Assembly: GCF_025399795.1 (NCBI RefSeq)
Contig: NZ_JAODTZ010000060.1
Location: 1-50,884, forward strand
Length of the DNA stretch: 50,884 bases
Reading direction: 5' to 3'
From: Streptomyces rhizosphaerihabitans
GTDB taxonomy: Bacteria > Actinomycetota > Actinomycetes > Streptomycetales > Streptomycetaceae
Of the stretch, positions 1 through 8,021 are shown in pieces. Position numbers and translations under genes: made by a program. Positions within the stretch are counted from its first letter, which is position 1, and each line of letters starts with the position of its first letter. The notes under the pieces are model-generated. The model searched no databases. It had not been told where the DNA came from and saw nothing but the letters and a program-made list of their open reading frames with translations.

Positions 1-148
1 TGACGGTTCGTACAAGCTGCGGGCGACGATCACCTGGAAGATCCACTGGACGGGTACCGGCGTAACGGCCGCACAGAACCTGCCGGACGGCACCTTCGGG
101 GCGGACCAGGACGTCGTCGTGCAAGAGATTCAATCGGTGAACCGGTAA
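1..148 (+). CDS. C-terminal end of an unidentified protein (partial)
   Basis: The window opens inside a reading frame (first full codon at base 2) that ends at TAA 146-148, giving 48 residues with a hydrophobic and aromatic beta-like pattern (ITWKIHWTGTG, then VVVQEIQSVNR at the end). It lies in the same direction as the WXG-like cluster that begins 143 bases later and may be the last gene of an upstream unit. The rest of the gene is outside the window. I recall similar tails in large Streptomyces proteins annotated as ATP/GTP-binding, but no catalytic domain is visible here, so no function is assigned. Confidence 0.55.
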   Translation, partial: DGSYKLRATITWKIHWTGTGVTAAQNLPDGTFGADQDVVVQEIQSVNR

Positions 149-291
149 GGCCAGTTGACTGCGGAGGTGAGGGCAGACCGGTGATGACGGGCCGCCCTTC
201 CAGGCCGCCAATCCATGCACCCCGCTGATCGGTCCCACCGATCGGAAGATAATCTTCCGTCTCTGCGGGTGTGCGATCGAGGAGTGGGGAC

Positions 292-609
292 GTGGCAGAG
301 CGCCTGGCCGTTGACGGCGATGAGCTCGAGCACTTCATGAAGATGCTCAACAAGTCGGCCGATTCCCTGAAGGGCCTACGCAAGGCATTGAGCGACGCGA
401 ACGTCACCGGCCTCGGTACTGATGACCTGGACTCCGCGTGCGAGTACTTCCAGGATGACTGGAAGTACGGGGCTGAGGAGATCGGTCAACAGACCGAGGA
501 CTTGGCCAAGATCGTGGGCCAGAGCAAGGACAGTTACCGGGAGGTGGACAAGGCGCTGGAGGAAGCGCTGAAGAAGTCCAGGAGTACGAGGGGAAAGAGT
601 TCGAAGTGA
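292..609 (+). CDS. Small helical WXG100/ESX-like protein
   Basis: A 105-residue acidic, almost entirely helical protein with heptad-like spacing (ELEHFMKMLNKSADSLKGL; EEIGQQTEDLAKIVGQSKDSY). This is the size and look of WXG100-type (EsxA-like) secretion partners, although no clean W-x-G turn is present; the DDWKYG segment is the closest. Start: GTG 292 is preceded by GAGGAG at 279-284 with 7-base spacing, which is better than the in-frame GTG at 271. The stop overlaps the GTG start of the next gene in a GTGA arrangement (606-609), so the two are probably translationally coupled and may act as a pair. Role inferred from size, helicity and context. Confidence 0.7.
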   Translation: MAERLAVDGDELEHFMKMLNKSADSLKGLRKALSDANVTGLGTDDLDSACEYFQDDWKYGAEEIGQQTEDLAKIVGQSKDSYREVDKALEEALKKSRSTRGKSSK

Positions 610-1964
610 CATACGCCCCGGGGATCGAGGCCACACCGTCCTCCGACTCCGCCGCCCGGCGTAACGGCGACCTCCCCCAGGGTATGAAGTCCACGCCGTA
701 CGACCCCGCCATTCCTAACCCGGACTACCCCCATCTGGGATTCAATCCGGTGCCGGGCAGCACGGAGGTCGTACGGGCTCTGCACAAGAAACTTGCCACC
801 TGCGCCAAGGTTCTCGAAGAGACTCATGGCCTCGTCACGAAGCTGATGGAGGGTAGCTACTGGAAGGGTGACGCGGCCGTCGCCTTCCGGGAACAACTTG
901 ACGGCGGTCCACTGCCGTTGAATTTGAAGAACGCGGCACACTCGGTCGGTAAGGCTGCCAGGCAGCTTGACCGCTGGGAAGGCGAGCTGAGTGAATTCCA
1001 GAGACGCGCCAAGCGTCTGGAGGAAGACGCCAAAGACGCACAGGCAGCGGTGGATTCGGCTCAAGGCCGCGCGAGCAAGGCGGGCGACGATCCCGACCTG
1101 GAGAAGACGGGCTCCCGACACGACTCCGCGCAGAAGGAACTGACCCATGCGAACAGTGCCATTGACGACGCCAAGGACGAACTGGAGAAGATCCGAGGCA
1201 AGGCGCGGAAGCTCGCGGAGGAGCACGAGCACAAGGCTCGCCTCCGGGCCGGCAAGATCCGCGACGCCACGAAGAAACTCGCGCCCCACGAGCCGGGATT
1301 CTTCGACGAGGCACTGGACTGGATCACAGACAACCTGCCGGACATCCTCAGCTGGACGGCAGCCGCGCTCGGGATCATCGCGCTGTTCGTGGTCACGGGT
1401 GGTACGGCAGCGGCGGTGCTGTTGATGGTCGCGGCCACGTTGAGTGCGGGAGCGGTTGCCACACGTTTGACGGATCCCGTGGTCTGGGAGTCCTTGAAAG
1501 ACGGCTTCACCAAAGGCGAGCTCGACGCTGACTTCTGGAGCAACCTGATCGGTGTAACGGCTGATGGGCTCGGAGCTCTGCCGGGAATCGGGGCCGTTGG
1601 CAAAGGCGGCTTTGCGGCGTGGCACGCGGCCGGAGAAGCAGGTGAAGTCCTCACCCTCGGACAGAAACTGGCTACGTTCGGAGGCAAGACGATGGAGGCC
1701 GCTCGTGAACTCGCCGACCTGAAGAACCCGTTCACGGAATGGGCGGTCACCAAGGCTCCTCGCTTGACAAAGGCTGTAGAGGTAGCCGAGGAAGCGGCAC
1801 CGTGGGCCGGCCTCGCAACCGCTAGTTACGGGCTTTCTGCGAGCTTGGCGGACTCTTTGGACAACGATACGGTGGCAAACGTCGGTACAGCGATTGACGG
1901 CACATTCCTGGGGCCGATTGATGGCGCTGAAACCGTGGATCTGATCCGGCGTTTCTTCCAGTGA
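606..1964 (+). CDS. Putative type VII secretion substrate with WXG-like head and hydrophobic segments
   Basis: A 452-residue protein. Residues about 50-150 resemble the WXG100/T7SS-substrate fold: long helices with a turn around SYWKGDAAVAF (W-x-G like) followed by an amphipathic helix. Residues about 150-220 form a charged coiled coil rich in K, E and A. About residues 250-285 form one or two hydrophobic segments (ALGIIALFVVTGG, AAVLLMVAATLSAGA). The rest is Ala/Gly-rich and mostly helical; I see no toxin catalytic motif. The layout resembles proteins annotated as putative T7SS-secreted proteins. GTG 606 overlaps the stop of the small helical gene, so co-translation is likely. Alternative: a membrane-anchored polymorphic-toxin scaffold without an active C-terminal domain. 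Confidence 0.7.
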   Translation: MTYAPGIEATPSSDSAARRNGDLPQGMKSTPYDPAIPNPDYPHLGFNPVPGSTEVVRALHKKLATCAKVLEETHGLVTKLMEGSYWKGDAAVAFREQLDGGPLPLNLKNAAHSVGKAARQLDRWEGELSEFQRRAKRLEEDAKDAQAAVDSAQGRASKAGDDPDLEKTGSRHDSAQKELTHANSAIDDAKDELEKIRGKARKLAEEHEHKARLRAGKIRDATKKLAPHEPGFFDEALDWITDNLPDILSWTAAALGIIALFVVTGGTAAAVLLMVAATLSAGAVATRLTDPVVWESLKDGFTKGELDADFWSNLIGVTADGLGALPGIGAVGKGGFAAWHAAGEAGEVLTLGQKLATFGGKTMEAARELADLKNPFTEWAVTKAPRLTKAVEVAEEAAPWAGLATASYGLSASLADSLDNDTVANVGTAIDGTFLGPIDGAETVDLIRRFFQ

Positions 1965-2014
1965 TGGCCGTAGCTGTAACCCCAGCTTGTTCTATTCGGA
2001 TGAGGAAGCGCTCA

Positions 2015-2701
2015 GTGCACATGAAGCCTGTCGAGTACCCCACTGCTTGGGATCACCCGCCCACGCGGAAGGCATGGAAGAAGCACATGCTGATGAATTC
2101 GATCGGGCAGGCTGGCTGGGCGGCGGCATTTCCCGTATTCCTTTACGTGATGGTGGTGTTCACGTCTCAGGCATACGTACTCGTTCTCACACCCTTCCTT
2201 CTCTATTCGCTTTATCGGGCTGTCACTCAAGTCGGCTATTTTTCCTGGGCTGTGCGTATGCGCTGCATTTTGCAGCAATACCCCTGGCAGATCCTCAAAG
2301 GGGTTCCTCGCGGCCTCGCCAAGCATCCCGAGGCAACGGACGAGGCGGCATGGTTTGAATTCCGTGATCCCGATCATTTTGAGCGGAAGGTGCCGCTGGT
2401 TTTCATTCGGCATCAGCGTGCGCACTGGTGGCTGAAGCGCATAGGCAATGTCAAGACCAAGCCTGCGCTGAAGGCCGAGATCGAGCCCCTGTGGTTCGCG
2501 GGCGACCCCAGGTTCCTGGGGGTTGTCGCGGCGTCCAGCGCCAGAGCCGATGAACCGAAACGCCTCCACGTCCTCTATCAACGACCGGTGTTCGACAGCC
2601 GCCGCGTGCTTGATGTCTCGGGGGCTGAGAGTGCCGACGTAGATCGGGCACGCCGTGCTGGGGCCAGGTATCTGGACGGCACCCGCCAGTCTTCCGCGTA
2701 G
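2015..2701 (+). CDS. Uncharacterised membrane protein of the WXG-like cluster
   Basis: A 228-residue protein starting MHMKPVEYPTAWDHPP. Two adjacent hydrophobic segments (about residues 30-55 and 60-75; WAAAFPVFLYVMVVF, YVLVLTPFLLYSLY) form a membrane hairpin, followed by a basic and aromatic cytoplasmic domain of about 150 residues with no motif I recognise. GTG 2015 has GAGGAAG at 2002-2008, 6 bases upstream. An ATG at 1964 is in frame and overlaps the previous stop (TGATG), so a version 17 residues longer cannot be excluded. It sits in the middle of a tightly packed one-strand cluster, suggesting a membrane partner for the putative secretion substrate. Confidence 0.6.
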   Translation: MHMKPVEYPTAWDHPPTRKAWKKHMLMNSIGQAGWAAAFPVFLYVMVVFTSQAYVLVLTPFLLYSLYRAVTQVGYFSWAVRMRCILQQYPWQILKGVPRGLAKHPEATDEAAWFEFRDPDHFERKVPLVFIRHQRAHWWLKRIGNVKTKPALKAEIEPLWFAGDPRFLGVVAASSARADEPKRLHVLYQRPVFDSRRVLDVSGAESADVDRARRAGARYLDGTRQSSA

Positions 2702-2716
2702 AGGAGTGTGACCGTC

Positions 2717-3412
2717 ATGGCCATTCCTGTACCGCGGTTCACGGTTCACTCCAGTGCCCGCGAGCCAGGCGACGGCGTCTGGTTTGCCACTCCGGCGGGT
2801 TTCCTGGACCTGCGTCTCGACGCGTTCGCCGCACCTCCGGATTCGCCCTTGGCGAGGAGTACCGCCGAGGCATTGGCATCTGTCCTCAGCACGACTCCCG
2901 ACCCTGCTCTCCAAGAGGCATTCGTCGGCCAGTTGGCCACCGCCCAGCAGATGCTTCGAGCGCTCCGTTCGGAGGGCGCTTCCCACTGTTCACTGGGGCT
3001 GCACCGGGACGACACCGGCGGGCCAGGGAAGATGCCGCTCCTGTCGCTCCTCACCGTCACGTGGGTGGACACGGTGTGGGCCCCACGCGGGATCACCGTA
3101 GGCCGTGCCGTGGCTGCGGTCGATGGGCACATCAATATCGAGTACGCCGAACTTCCGTGTGGTCCGGCCACGTTCAGCGAGATGCTGCGCACCCCTGCCC
3201 AGGAATCGGGCCTACCGCGGAATCCTCTGCTTCAGGTCCATGCGCATCTTGCTCACCCGGACGGCAGGACCCTGGTGCTCCTCACGCTGAGTACGACGGC
3301 TGTGGCGCATCACGAGCACTATCGCGCGATTCTCCGCCAGATTGCGGAGATGGCCAGTTTCGACGACCCATTTGCGCCCGCTGTCCCTGAAGCGGCTGAC
3401 AAGAGGAGTTGA
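2717..3412 (+). CDS. Uncharacterised soluble protein of the WXG-like cluster
   Basis: A 231-residue protein with no signal peptide or membrane segment. It reads as an alpha/beta domain: a hydrophobic start (AIPVPRFTVHSS), a GVWFATPAGFLDLRLD strand pair, a helical middle and LLSLLTVTWVDTVWAP strands. This resembles small proteins that accompany ESX-like loci in actinobacteria, but I cannot name the family. ATG 2717 is chosen because GAGGAG lies at 2701-2706 (10-base spacing); an in-frame GTG at 2708 is too close to it. It begins 15 bases after the upstream stop and ends 7 bases before the next start, so it is part of the same operon. Confidence 0.6.
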   Translation: MAIPVPRFTVHSSAREPGDGVWFATPAGFLDLRLDAFAAPPDSPLARSTAEALASVLSTTPDPALQEAFVGQLATAQQMLRALRSEGASHCSLGLHRDDTGGPGKMPLLSLLTVTWVDTVWAPRGITVGRAVAAVDGHINIEYAELPCGPATFSEMLRTPAQESGLPRNPLLQVHAHLAHPDGRTLVLLTLSTTAVAHHEHYRAILRQIAEMASFDDPFAPAVPEAADKRS

Positions 3413-3419
3413 TGACAGC

Positions 3420-4526
3420 GTGAGTAAACGGCAGATCCGGCAGATGTTCCGGTTGATGGCCGGGGGGCAGGCGGTGCAGCTCACGAGCCCCATGGCCTCG
3501 GTGAAGAAGCTGGCCCGACTCGCCTTCATCGCCCAGCAGTTCGGCTACGAGTACGCGGACGTACGGCAGGGCAGCGGCCGCAACAACGCGCTCACGATGC
3601 TCATCGTGCCCGACCCCGGCCCGCAGGCTCAGGCGCGTGCCGCGCAGAACTGGGCGCAGTATCCGAAGGCCGGCGACGGGGTGTCGTTGCCGCCCGTCGT
3701 CCCTGACGCGCTGGAACTCCTCAAGGCCCGTATCAACTTCGACCTCACCGGCAAGAACGCCGAGAAGCGGATGGTGTACGCGGCTGTCGGTCTCACCGTC
3801 GGGTGCGCCGCCCTCGGGGTACGGGCGGGCGGGGGCTCCGGCGCCTTCACGGTGGCCGGAATCCTGTGGGCCGTCCTGATGGTCGTCCTCGGTATCGGAC
3901 TCGTCGTCACACGCAAGCGGAACGCCAAGTTCGCGGCGTTGCTGCGGGCGGCGGGGTTCGCGCCTGTGACGGAGGAGGGCGGGCGGGTGCGGTATCTGCC
4001 GCCGACGGCAGGGTACGGCGGACAGTCGGCCGGTCCCTACGGCCCCTACGCCCCGTACGCCGGCCAGGCGGCTCCGTATGCCGCCCAGATGCCGGCCCCG
4101 TACTCCGGTCAGGTTCCCCAGGCCCAGGCCCAGCCCCCGTACGCCGTGCAGGCTCCGCAAGCCCCGTACGCCGGTCAGGTTCCCCAGGCCCAGGTCCCGT
4201 ACTCCGGCCAGGCCCCAGCCCCGTACCCCGGTCAGGCGCCGCAAGCCCAGTACGCCGGGCAGCCCCCGTACGCCGGCCCGGTTCAAGCCCCGGCCCAGGG
4301 GCACGCCCAGCCCCGGCCCCACGCCTCGGGGCAGACTCCCGCCCAGCCCCAGCCCCAACCCCCGGGTCCCTACGGCTCCCCGGTGCCCGGTCCTTACAGC
4401 CAGTGGCCCCCTGCCACTGCCGACCCGGGCGGCCCCGGAAATCCGTACGCCGACCAGCCCGGTCCCGTGCCGCAACCCCCTTGTCCCGACCCGAACACGA
4501 GTGGCCCCCAGACTCCGCAGCAGTAA
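3420..4526 (+). CDS. Membrane protein with long Pro/Gln/Tyr-rich tail
   Basis: A 368-residue protein. The N-terminal 115 residues are a soluble basic domain (KRQIRQMFRLMAGGQAVQL). Residues about 120-165 hold two membrane segments (MVYAAVGLTVGCAALGV and FTVAGILWAVLMVVLGIGLVV) with a TRKRN basic stop. From about residue 200 to the end the chain is disordered, built from repeats of the type PYAGQ/PYSGQVPQAQ, also visible as repeated DNA over about 4040-4300. GTG 3420 starts 7 bases after the previous stop. PYxGQ tails are common on Streptomyces membrane proteins and probably act as flexible linkers. Function unknown; it closes the WXG-like cluster and faces the convergent sigma factor gene 7 bases away. 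Confidence 0.6.
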   Translation: MSKRQIRQMFRLMAGGQAVQLTSPMASVKKLARLAFIAQQFGYEYADVRQGSGRNNALTMLIVPDPGPQAQARAAQNWAQYPKAGDGVSLPPVVPDALELLKARINFDLTGKNAEKRMVYAAVGLTVGCAALGVRAGGGSGAFTVAGILWAVLMVVLGIGLVVTRKRNAKFAALLRAAGFAPVTEEGGRVRYLPPTAGYGGQSAGPYGPYAPYAGQAAPYAAQMPAPYSGQVPQAQAQPPYAVQAPQAPYAGQVPQAQVPYSGQAPAPYPGQAPQAQYAGQPPYAGPVQAPAQGHAQPRPHASGQTPAQPQPQPPGPYGSPVPGPYSQWPPATADPGGPGNPYADQPGPVPQPPCPDPNTSGPQTPQQ

Positions 4527-4533
4527 GGCGCGG

Positions 4534-5625
4534 CTACCTCTCCCAGACTTCCGGCAGCCCGAATGCCGCGAAAACCGTGGGGAGTTGGAAGACCACCGTG
4601 TGGCTCACCGCGCCGTGGTCCGCTGTGAAGACCTGCAGGGTGTGGAGGCGGTGCTTGTCGTCGCCCGGGGCGCGGACGTATGCCGCCAGTGCGGGCTGTC
4701 CGTTCGCCGAGGTGGACCGCAGGCGCCAGTCCGTGCCGCGCATCGCGAAGACGCGGGCGATGAAGGCGACGTAGGCGTCGGGGCCGACGTACCAGTTGAG
4801 GACCGGGGGCATCTCCAGGACGACGTCCTCGGTGAGCAGGATGCGCAGGGCGTCGAGGTCGGCGTCCTCGAAGGCGCGCAGATAGCGGTCGATCACCGCG
4901 CGCTGCTCATGGTCCGGCGGTTCCGTCACCTCGTCCTCCGTCAGGCTGGCCTCGCCGAGCCGTGCGCGGGCCCGTTGCAGCGCGCTGTTCACGGAGGCGG
5001 TCGACGTGCCGAGGGCTTCGGCCACCTCGGTCGCCGGCCAGGCCAGCACGTCGCGCAGGATGAGGACCGCCCGCTGGCGCGGGGGCAGCAGCTGCATCGC
5101 GGCGATCAGCGCGAGGCGCAGGCTGCCCCGGGCGACGACCACGCCCGCGGGATCTCCGGCCGTGGCCCCGGCACCGAGGGCGAGCCCGGCCGTGCCCCGG
5201 TCCGGGAACGGTTCCAGCCACGGCACCTCCGCCCCCAGTGTCATCGGCGCCCCCGGATCCTCCAGCGCGCCGACCAGGCCCGACGGCAGGGGTCTGCGGG
5301 CGCGGCCGCGCAGCGCGGTCAGACACGTGTTGGTGGCGATGCGGTACAGCCAGGTGCGCAGGGACGCGCGGGCGGCGTCGTAGCGGTCGTACGCGATCCA
5401 GGCCCGCAGCATCGTCTCCTGCACCAGGTCCTCGGCCTCGTGCACCGAACCGAGCATCCGGTAGCAGTGGGTCAGCAGTTCGCGACGGTAGGGGGCAGTC
5501 CGCTCCTCGAAACCGTCACGGCCGTCGTCATCACGGCCGTCCTCATCACGACTTTCGTCGTCACGGCCGTCGCCGTCGCCGTCACCGCCGTCGTCGTCTC
5601 GGTCGTCGCCGTCACGCGTCTCCAT
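4534..5625 (-). CDS. ECF sigma factor with C-terminal NTF2/SnoaL-like domain
   Basis: A 363-residue sigma-70 family protein. Sigma region 2 is at about residues 45-110 (ELLTHCYRMLGSVHEAEDLVQE, then LRTWLYRIATNTCL) and region 4 at about 170-225 (LPPRQRAVLILRDVLAWPATEVAEALG, SVNSALQRARARL). A fused NTF2/SnoaL-like domain runs from about 240 to the end (VIDRYLRAFEDADLDALRILLTEDVVLEMPP). This is the SigG/TIGR02960-like layout, in which the extra domain tunes sigma activity in place of a classical anti-sigma factor. The first 40 residues are an odd D/G/R repeat. GAGGAG lies 6 bases before ATG 5625. It is divergent from a free NTF2-like gene, hinting at a shared ligand or regulation. Confidence 0.9.
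   Translation of the reverse strand: METRDGDDRDDDGGDGDGDGRDDESRDEDGRDDDGRDGFEERTAPYRRELLTHCYRMLGSVHEAEDLVQETMLRAWIAYDRYDAARASLRTWLYRIATNTCLTALRGRARRPLPSGLVGALEDPGAPMTLGAEVPWLEPFPDRGTAGLALGAGATAGDPAGVVVARGSLRLALIAAMQLLPPRQRAVLILRDVLAWPATEVAEALGTSTASVNSALQRARARLGEASLTEDEVTEPPDHEQRAVIDRYLRAFEDADLDALRILLTEDVVLEMPPVLNWYVGPDAYVAFIARVFAMRGTDWRLRSTSANGQPALAAYVRAPGDDKHRLHTLQVFTADHGAVSHTVVFQLPTVFAAFGLPEVWER
5515..5612 (-). repeat. Low-complexity repeat encoding the acidic D/G/R head of the ECF sigma factor
   Basis: On the plus strand the stretch is built from degenerate GTCGTC/GTCATCACG/GCCGTC units; on the coding strand these give runs of GAC, GGC and CGT codons. The repeat lies between the start codon and sigma region 2 and looks like slippage-driven expansion. 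Confidence 0.7.
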
Positions 5626-5826
5626 GGTCTGCTCCTCGGCTTCTCCGCGGCACGGGGCGCCGGCGGTTCGGTTCCTCGGGCCTCAGCCCTTCGAGTCCCG
5701 TCACTCACCGGTACCTACTTCCGGGCCCGTCCGAAATCATCGTCCCGGCACCGATGAGTTCCGGCGTCGGCGGAGGTACGTACAGACGCCGAACCGATCT
5801 GAACCAATCCGAGGAGAAGGATCACC

Positions 5827-6222
5827 ATGAACTCCACCGACGCCGACCGGGACATCCGCACCGTCCTCGAACGTCTCTACTCCGCCTGGGCGGACTACGA
5901 CGCCGACGCCTTCGCCGAGCTCTACACCGAGGACGCGACCGTCGTGATGCCGGGCGTCTTCAACGACGGGCGGGAGGAGATCCGTGCCTACATGGCGGCC
6001 GCGTTCGACGGACCGCTGAAGGGTTCCCGGCCGCTCGACGAGCCCCGGCGGATCCGCTTCCCGCTCCCCGGCACCGCCGTCGTCATCAGCGAGGCCGGGA
6101 TTCTCCTGGCCGGTGAGGACGAGGTGCCCGCCGACCGGCTCCGCCGTGCGACCTGGGTGCTCGTCCGCGATCCCGCCGCCGGGACCTGGGCCATCACCTC
6201 GTACCACAACGCCGCCGTCTGA
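5827..6222 (+). CDS. SgcJ/EcaC-type NTF2-like (SnoaL/DUF4440) protein
   Basis: A 131-residue single-domain alpha+beta cone protein: an N-terminal helix (IRTVLERLYSAWADYDADAFAELY), the typical TEDATVVMPGVFNDGREEIRAYMAAAF segment and C-terminal strands ending in TWAITSYHNAAV. NTF2-like proteins of this size bind small molecules or act as cyclases, isomerases or sensor partners; the name SgcJ/EcaC oxidoreductase is inherited and not evidence of redox chemistry. ATG 5827 follows GAGGAGAAGG (spacing about 6). It is divergently transcribed from the ECF sigma factor, whose own C-terminal domain has the same fold, so it could be a target gene or a ligand-sensing partner of that sigma factor. Confidence 0.85.
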   Translation: MNSTDADRDIRTVLERLYSAWADYDADAFAELYTEDATVVMPGVFNDGREEIRAYMAAAFDGPLKGSRPLDEPRRIRFPLPGTAVVISEAGILLAGEDEVPADRLRRATWVLVRDPAAGTWAITSYHNAAV

Positions 6223-6363
6223 CGGTCGCGCCGCCCGGTCCCGGCCCGGACGCCCCGGCCGTCTGACGGACGCGCTGTCCGGCGCCTTCCCGGACCCCCT
6301 CCTTGCCCGGTCCCTCCCGGTGCCGCCCGCCCCGCCCCGTCCCGCCCGGCGCCGCCCGTCGCT

Positions 6364-6404
6364 CCCGGTCCCGCCCCGTCCTCACCGCCGGGTCCGGGAC
6401 CGGG
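6364..6404 (+). terminator. Possible terminator downstream of the NTF2-like gene
   Basis: cccggtcccg at 6364-6373 pairs perfectly with cgggaccggg at 6395-6404 across a 21-base GC-rich loop. No U-tract follows. It lies in the 293-base gap before narK, which is otherwise very C-rich and holds no gene. Confidence 0.35.
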
Positions 6405-6515
6405 TGAGAGCAACGTTCCCTTCCGGTCACTCATAGCCACAGGGCCGGAAACGCGTCCTTCCTACCTTCGGGAAACAGCAGCCCAGTAAGCCCGGAGAAC
6501 CAACGGAGGCGCGAG

Positions 6516-7898
6516 ATGACTGCCCCAGCCACGAGTACGGCCCCTGCGCGGGGCGGTCGCTGGATCGAGGAGTGGGATCCGGAGGACGAGGCCTTCTGGG
6601 CGGAGAAGGGGGAGAAGGTCGCCCGGCGGAACCTGCTCTTCTCCGTGCTGTCCGAGCACATCGGGTTCTCCGTCTGGACCCTGTGGTCCGTGATGGTCCT
6701 GTTCATGGGACCGGAGTACGGGCTCACCCCGGCCGACAAGTTCCTGCTCACCTCGATGGTGACGCTGGTCGGCGCGGTCGTGCGGGTGCCCTACACCTTC
6801 GCCGTCGCGCTCTTCGGCGGCCGGAACTGGACCATCGTGTCCGCGAGTCTGCTGCTCGTGCCGACCGTCGCCGCGTTCGTGGTGATGGAGCCGGGCACCT
6901 CGTTCGGCACGTTCCTCGTGGTGGGTCTGCTGGCCGGCATCGGCGGCGGCAACTTCGCCTCCAGCATGACCAACATCAACGCCTTCTTCCCGCTGCGGAA
7001 GAAGGGCTGGGCGCTCGGCCTCAACGCGGGCGGCGGCAACATCGGTGTCCCCGTCATCCAGCTGGTCGCGCTCGCCATCATCGGGGCGAGCGGCGGACCG
7101 CGGGTGCTCCTCGGGATCTACATCCCGCTCGTCGTGGTGGCCGCCGTCCTCTCCGCGCTCTTCATGGACAACATCGCCTCCGTGAAGAACGACACCGGGG
7201 CCGCCCTGGACGCCGCGAAGGACGCGCACACCTGGATCATGGCGCTCCTGTACATCGGGACCTTCGGGTCGTTCATCGGCTACGCCTTCGCCTTCGGGCA
7301 GGTGCTTCAGGTCGAGTTCGGGCGTACGCCGCTCCAGGCCGCCTACCTCACCTTCATCGGCCCGCTGCTCGGTTCGCTGATCCGGCCCGTCGGCGGATGG
7401 CTCGCCGACCGCTACGGCGGCGCCAGGATCACCCTGTGGAACTTCGTGGGCATGGCCGCCGCGACCGGGATCCTCGTGTACGCCAGCAGCGAGAAGTCCC
7501 TGCCGCTGTTCGTCGGTGTCTTCGTGGTGCTCTTCGTGCTGAGCGGGCTCGGCAACGGGTCGACGTACAAGATGATCCCCGGAATCTTCCAGAAGAAGGC
7601 CGTGGACAAGGGGCTCGAAGGGGAAGAGGCCGCGCGGTACGGGCGCCGGCTCTCCGGTGCCGCCATGGGGCTCATCGGCGCGGTGGGCGCGCTCGGCGGT
7701 GTCGGCATCAACCTCGCCTTCCGGCAGTCGTTCCTCGACTCGGGCTCCGGCACCGGCGCCTTCGTCACGTTCCTCGTCTTCTACGCGGTCGCCTTCGGGG
7801 TCACCTGGGCCGTATACCTTCGCCGCCCGGCCGCCTCCGAGACCCGGGCGAGTGTCACCGCAGAGGCGAAGTCCCAGCTCAGCTACGCCGAGGTGTGA
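6516..7898 (+). CDS. narK: Nitrate/nitrite transporter NarK (MFS)
   Basis: A 460-residue major facilitator with about 12 membrane segments. It carries the nitrate/nitrite porter signature: the first half has GLLAGIGGGNFASSMTNINAFFP (nitrate signature 1, about residues 139-161) and the second half has GLGNGSTYKMIPGIF (about 346-360), with conserved GRNW and RPVGGWLADRYGG loops. It should move nitrate in and/or nitrite out across the cytoplasmic membrane for assimilation or respiration. ATG 6516 has GGAGG at 6505-6509. A perfect 16-bp hairpin follows 22 bases after the stop, and nnaR lies immediately beyond, matching the S. coelicolor narK-nnaR order as I remember it. Confidence 0.92.
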   Translation: MTAPATSTAPARGGRWIEEWDPEDEAFWAEKGEKVARRNLLFSVLSEHIGFSVWTLWSVMVLFMGPEYGLTPADKFLLTSMVTLVGAVVRVPYTFAVALFGGRNWTIVSASLLLVPTVAAFVVMEPGTSFGTFLVVGLLAGIGGGNFASSMTNINAFFPLRKKGWALGLNAGGGNIGVPVIQLVALAIIGASGGPRVLLGIYIPLVVVAAVLSALFMDNIASVKNDTGAALDAAKDAHTWIMALLYIGTFGSFIGYAFAFGQVLQVEFGRTPLQAAYLTFIGPLLGSLIRPVGGWLADRYGGARITLWNFVGMAAATGILVYASSEKSLPLFVGVFVVLFVLSGLGNGSTYKMIPGIFQKKAVDKGLEGEEAARYGRRLSGAAMGLIGAVGALGGVGINLAFRQSFLDSGSGTGAFVTFLVFYAVAFGVTWAVYLRRPAASETRASVTAEAKSQLSYAEV

Positions 7899-7920
7899 CG
7901 TAACACGCCCGACATCGCCT

Positions 7921-7960
7921 TGATCCGAGCCTGTCACGGTCCGTTGACAGGCTCGGATCA
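7921..7960 (+). terminator. Perfect 16-bp hairpin between narK and nnaR
   Basis: tgatccgagcctgtca (7921-7936) and tgacaggctcggatca (7945-7960) are exact inverted copies around an 8-base loop. It starts 22 bases after narK ends, as a U-less Streptomyces terminator would. Because nnaR starts 61 bases downstream on the same strand, it could also attenuate read-through. Confidence 0.8.
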
Positions 7961-8021
7961 GCCGCGGACGTACGACAGCACAGACCCCGTACGACGACTC
8001 GACGAGCGCGAGACGAGAGCC

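Noticed and set aside
6426..6476. Two GAAAC half-sites (6448-6452 and 6472-6476) before narK as a GlnR box
   Set aside because: The matching GTnAC half-sites at the required spacing are absent, so a GlnR site is not supported.
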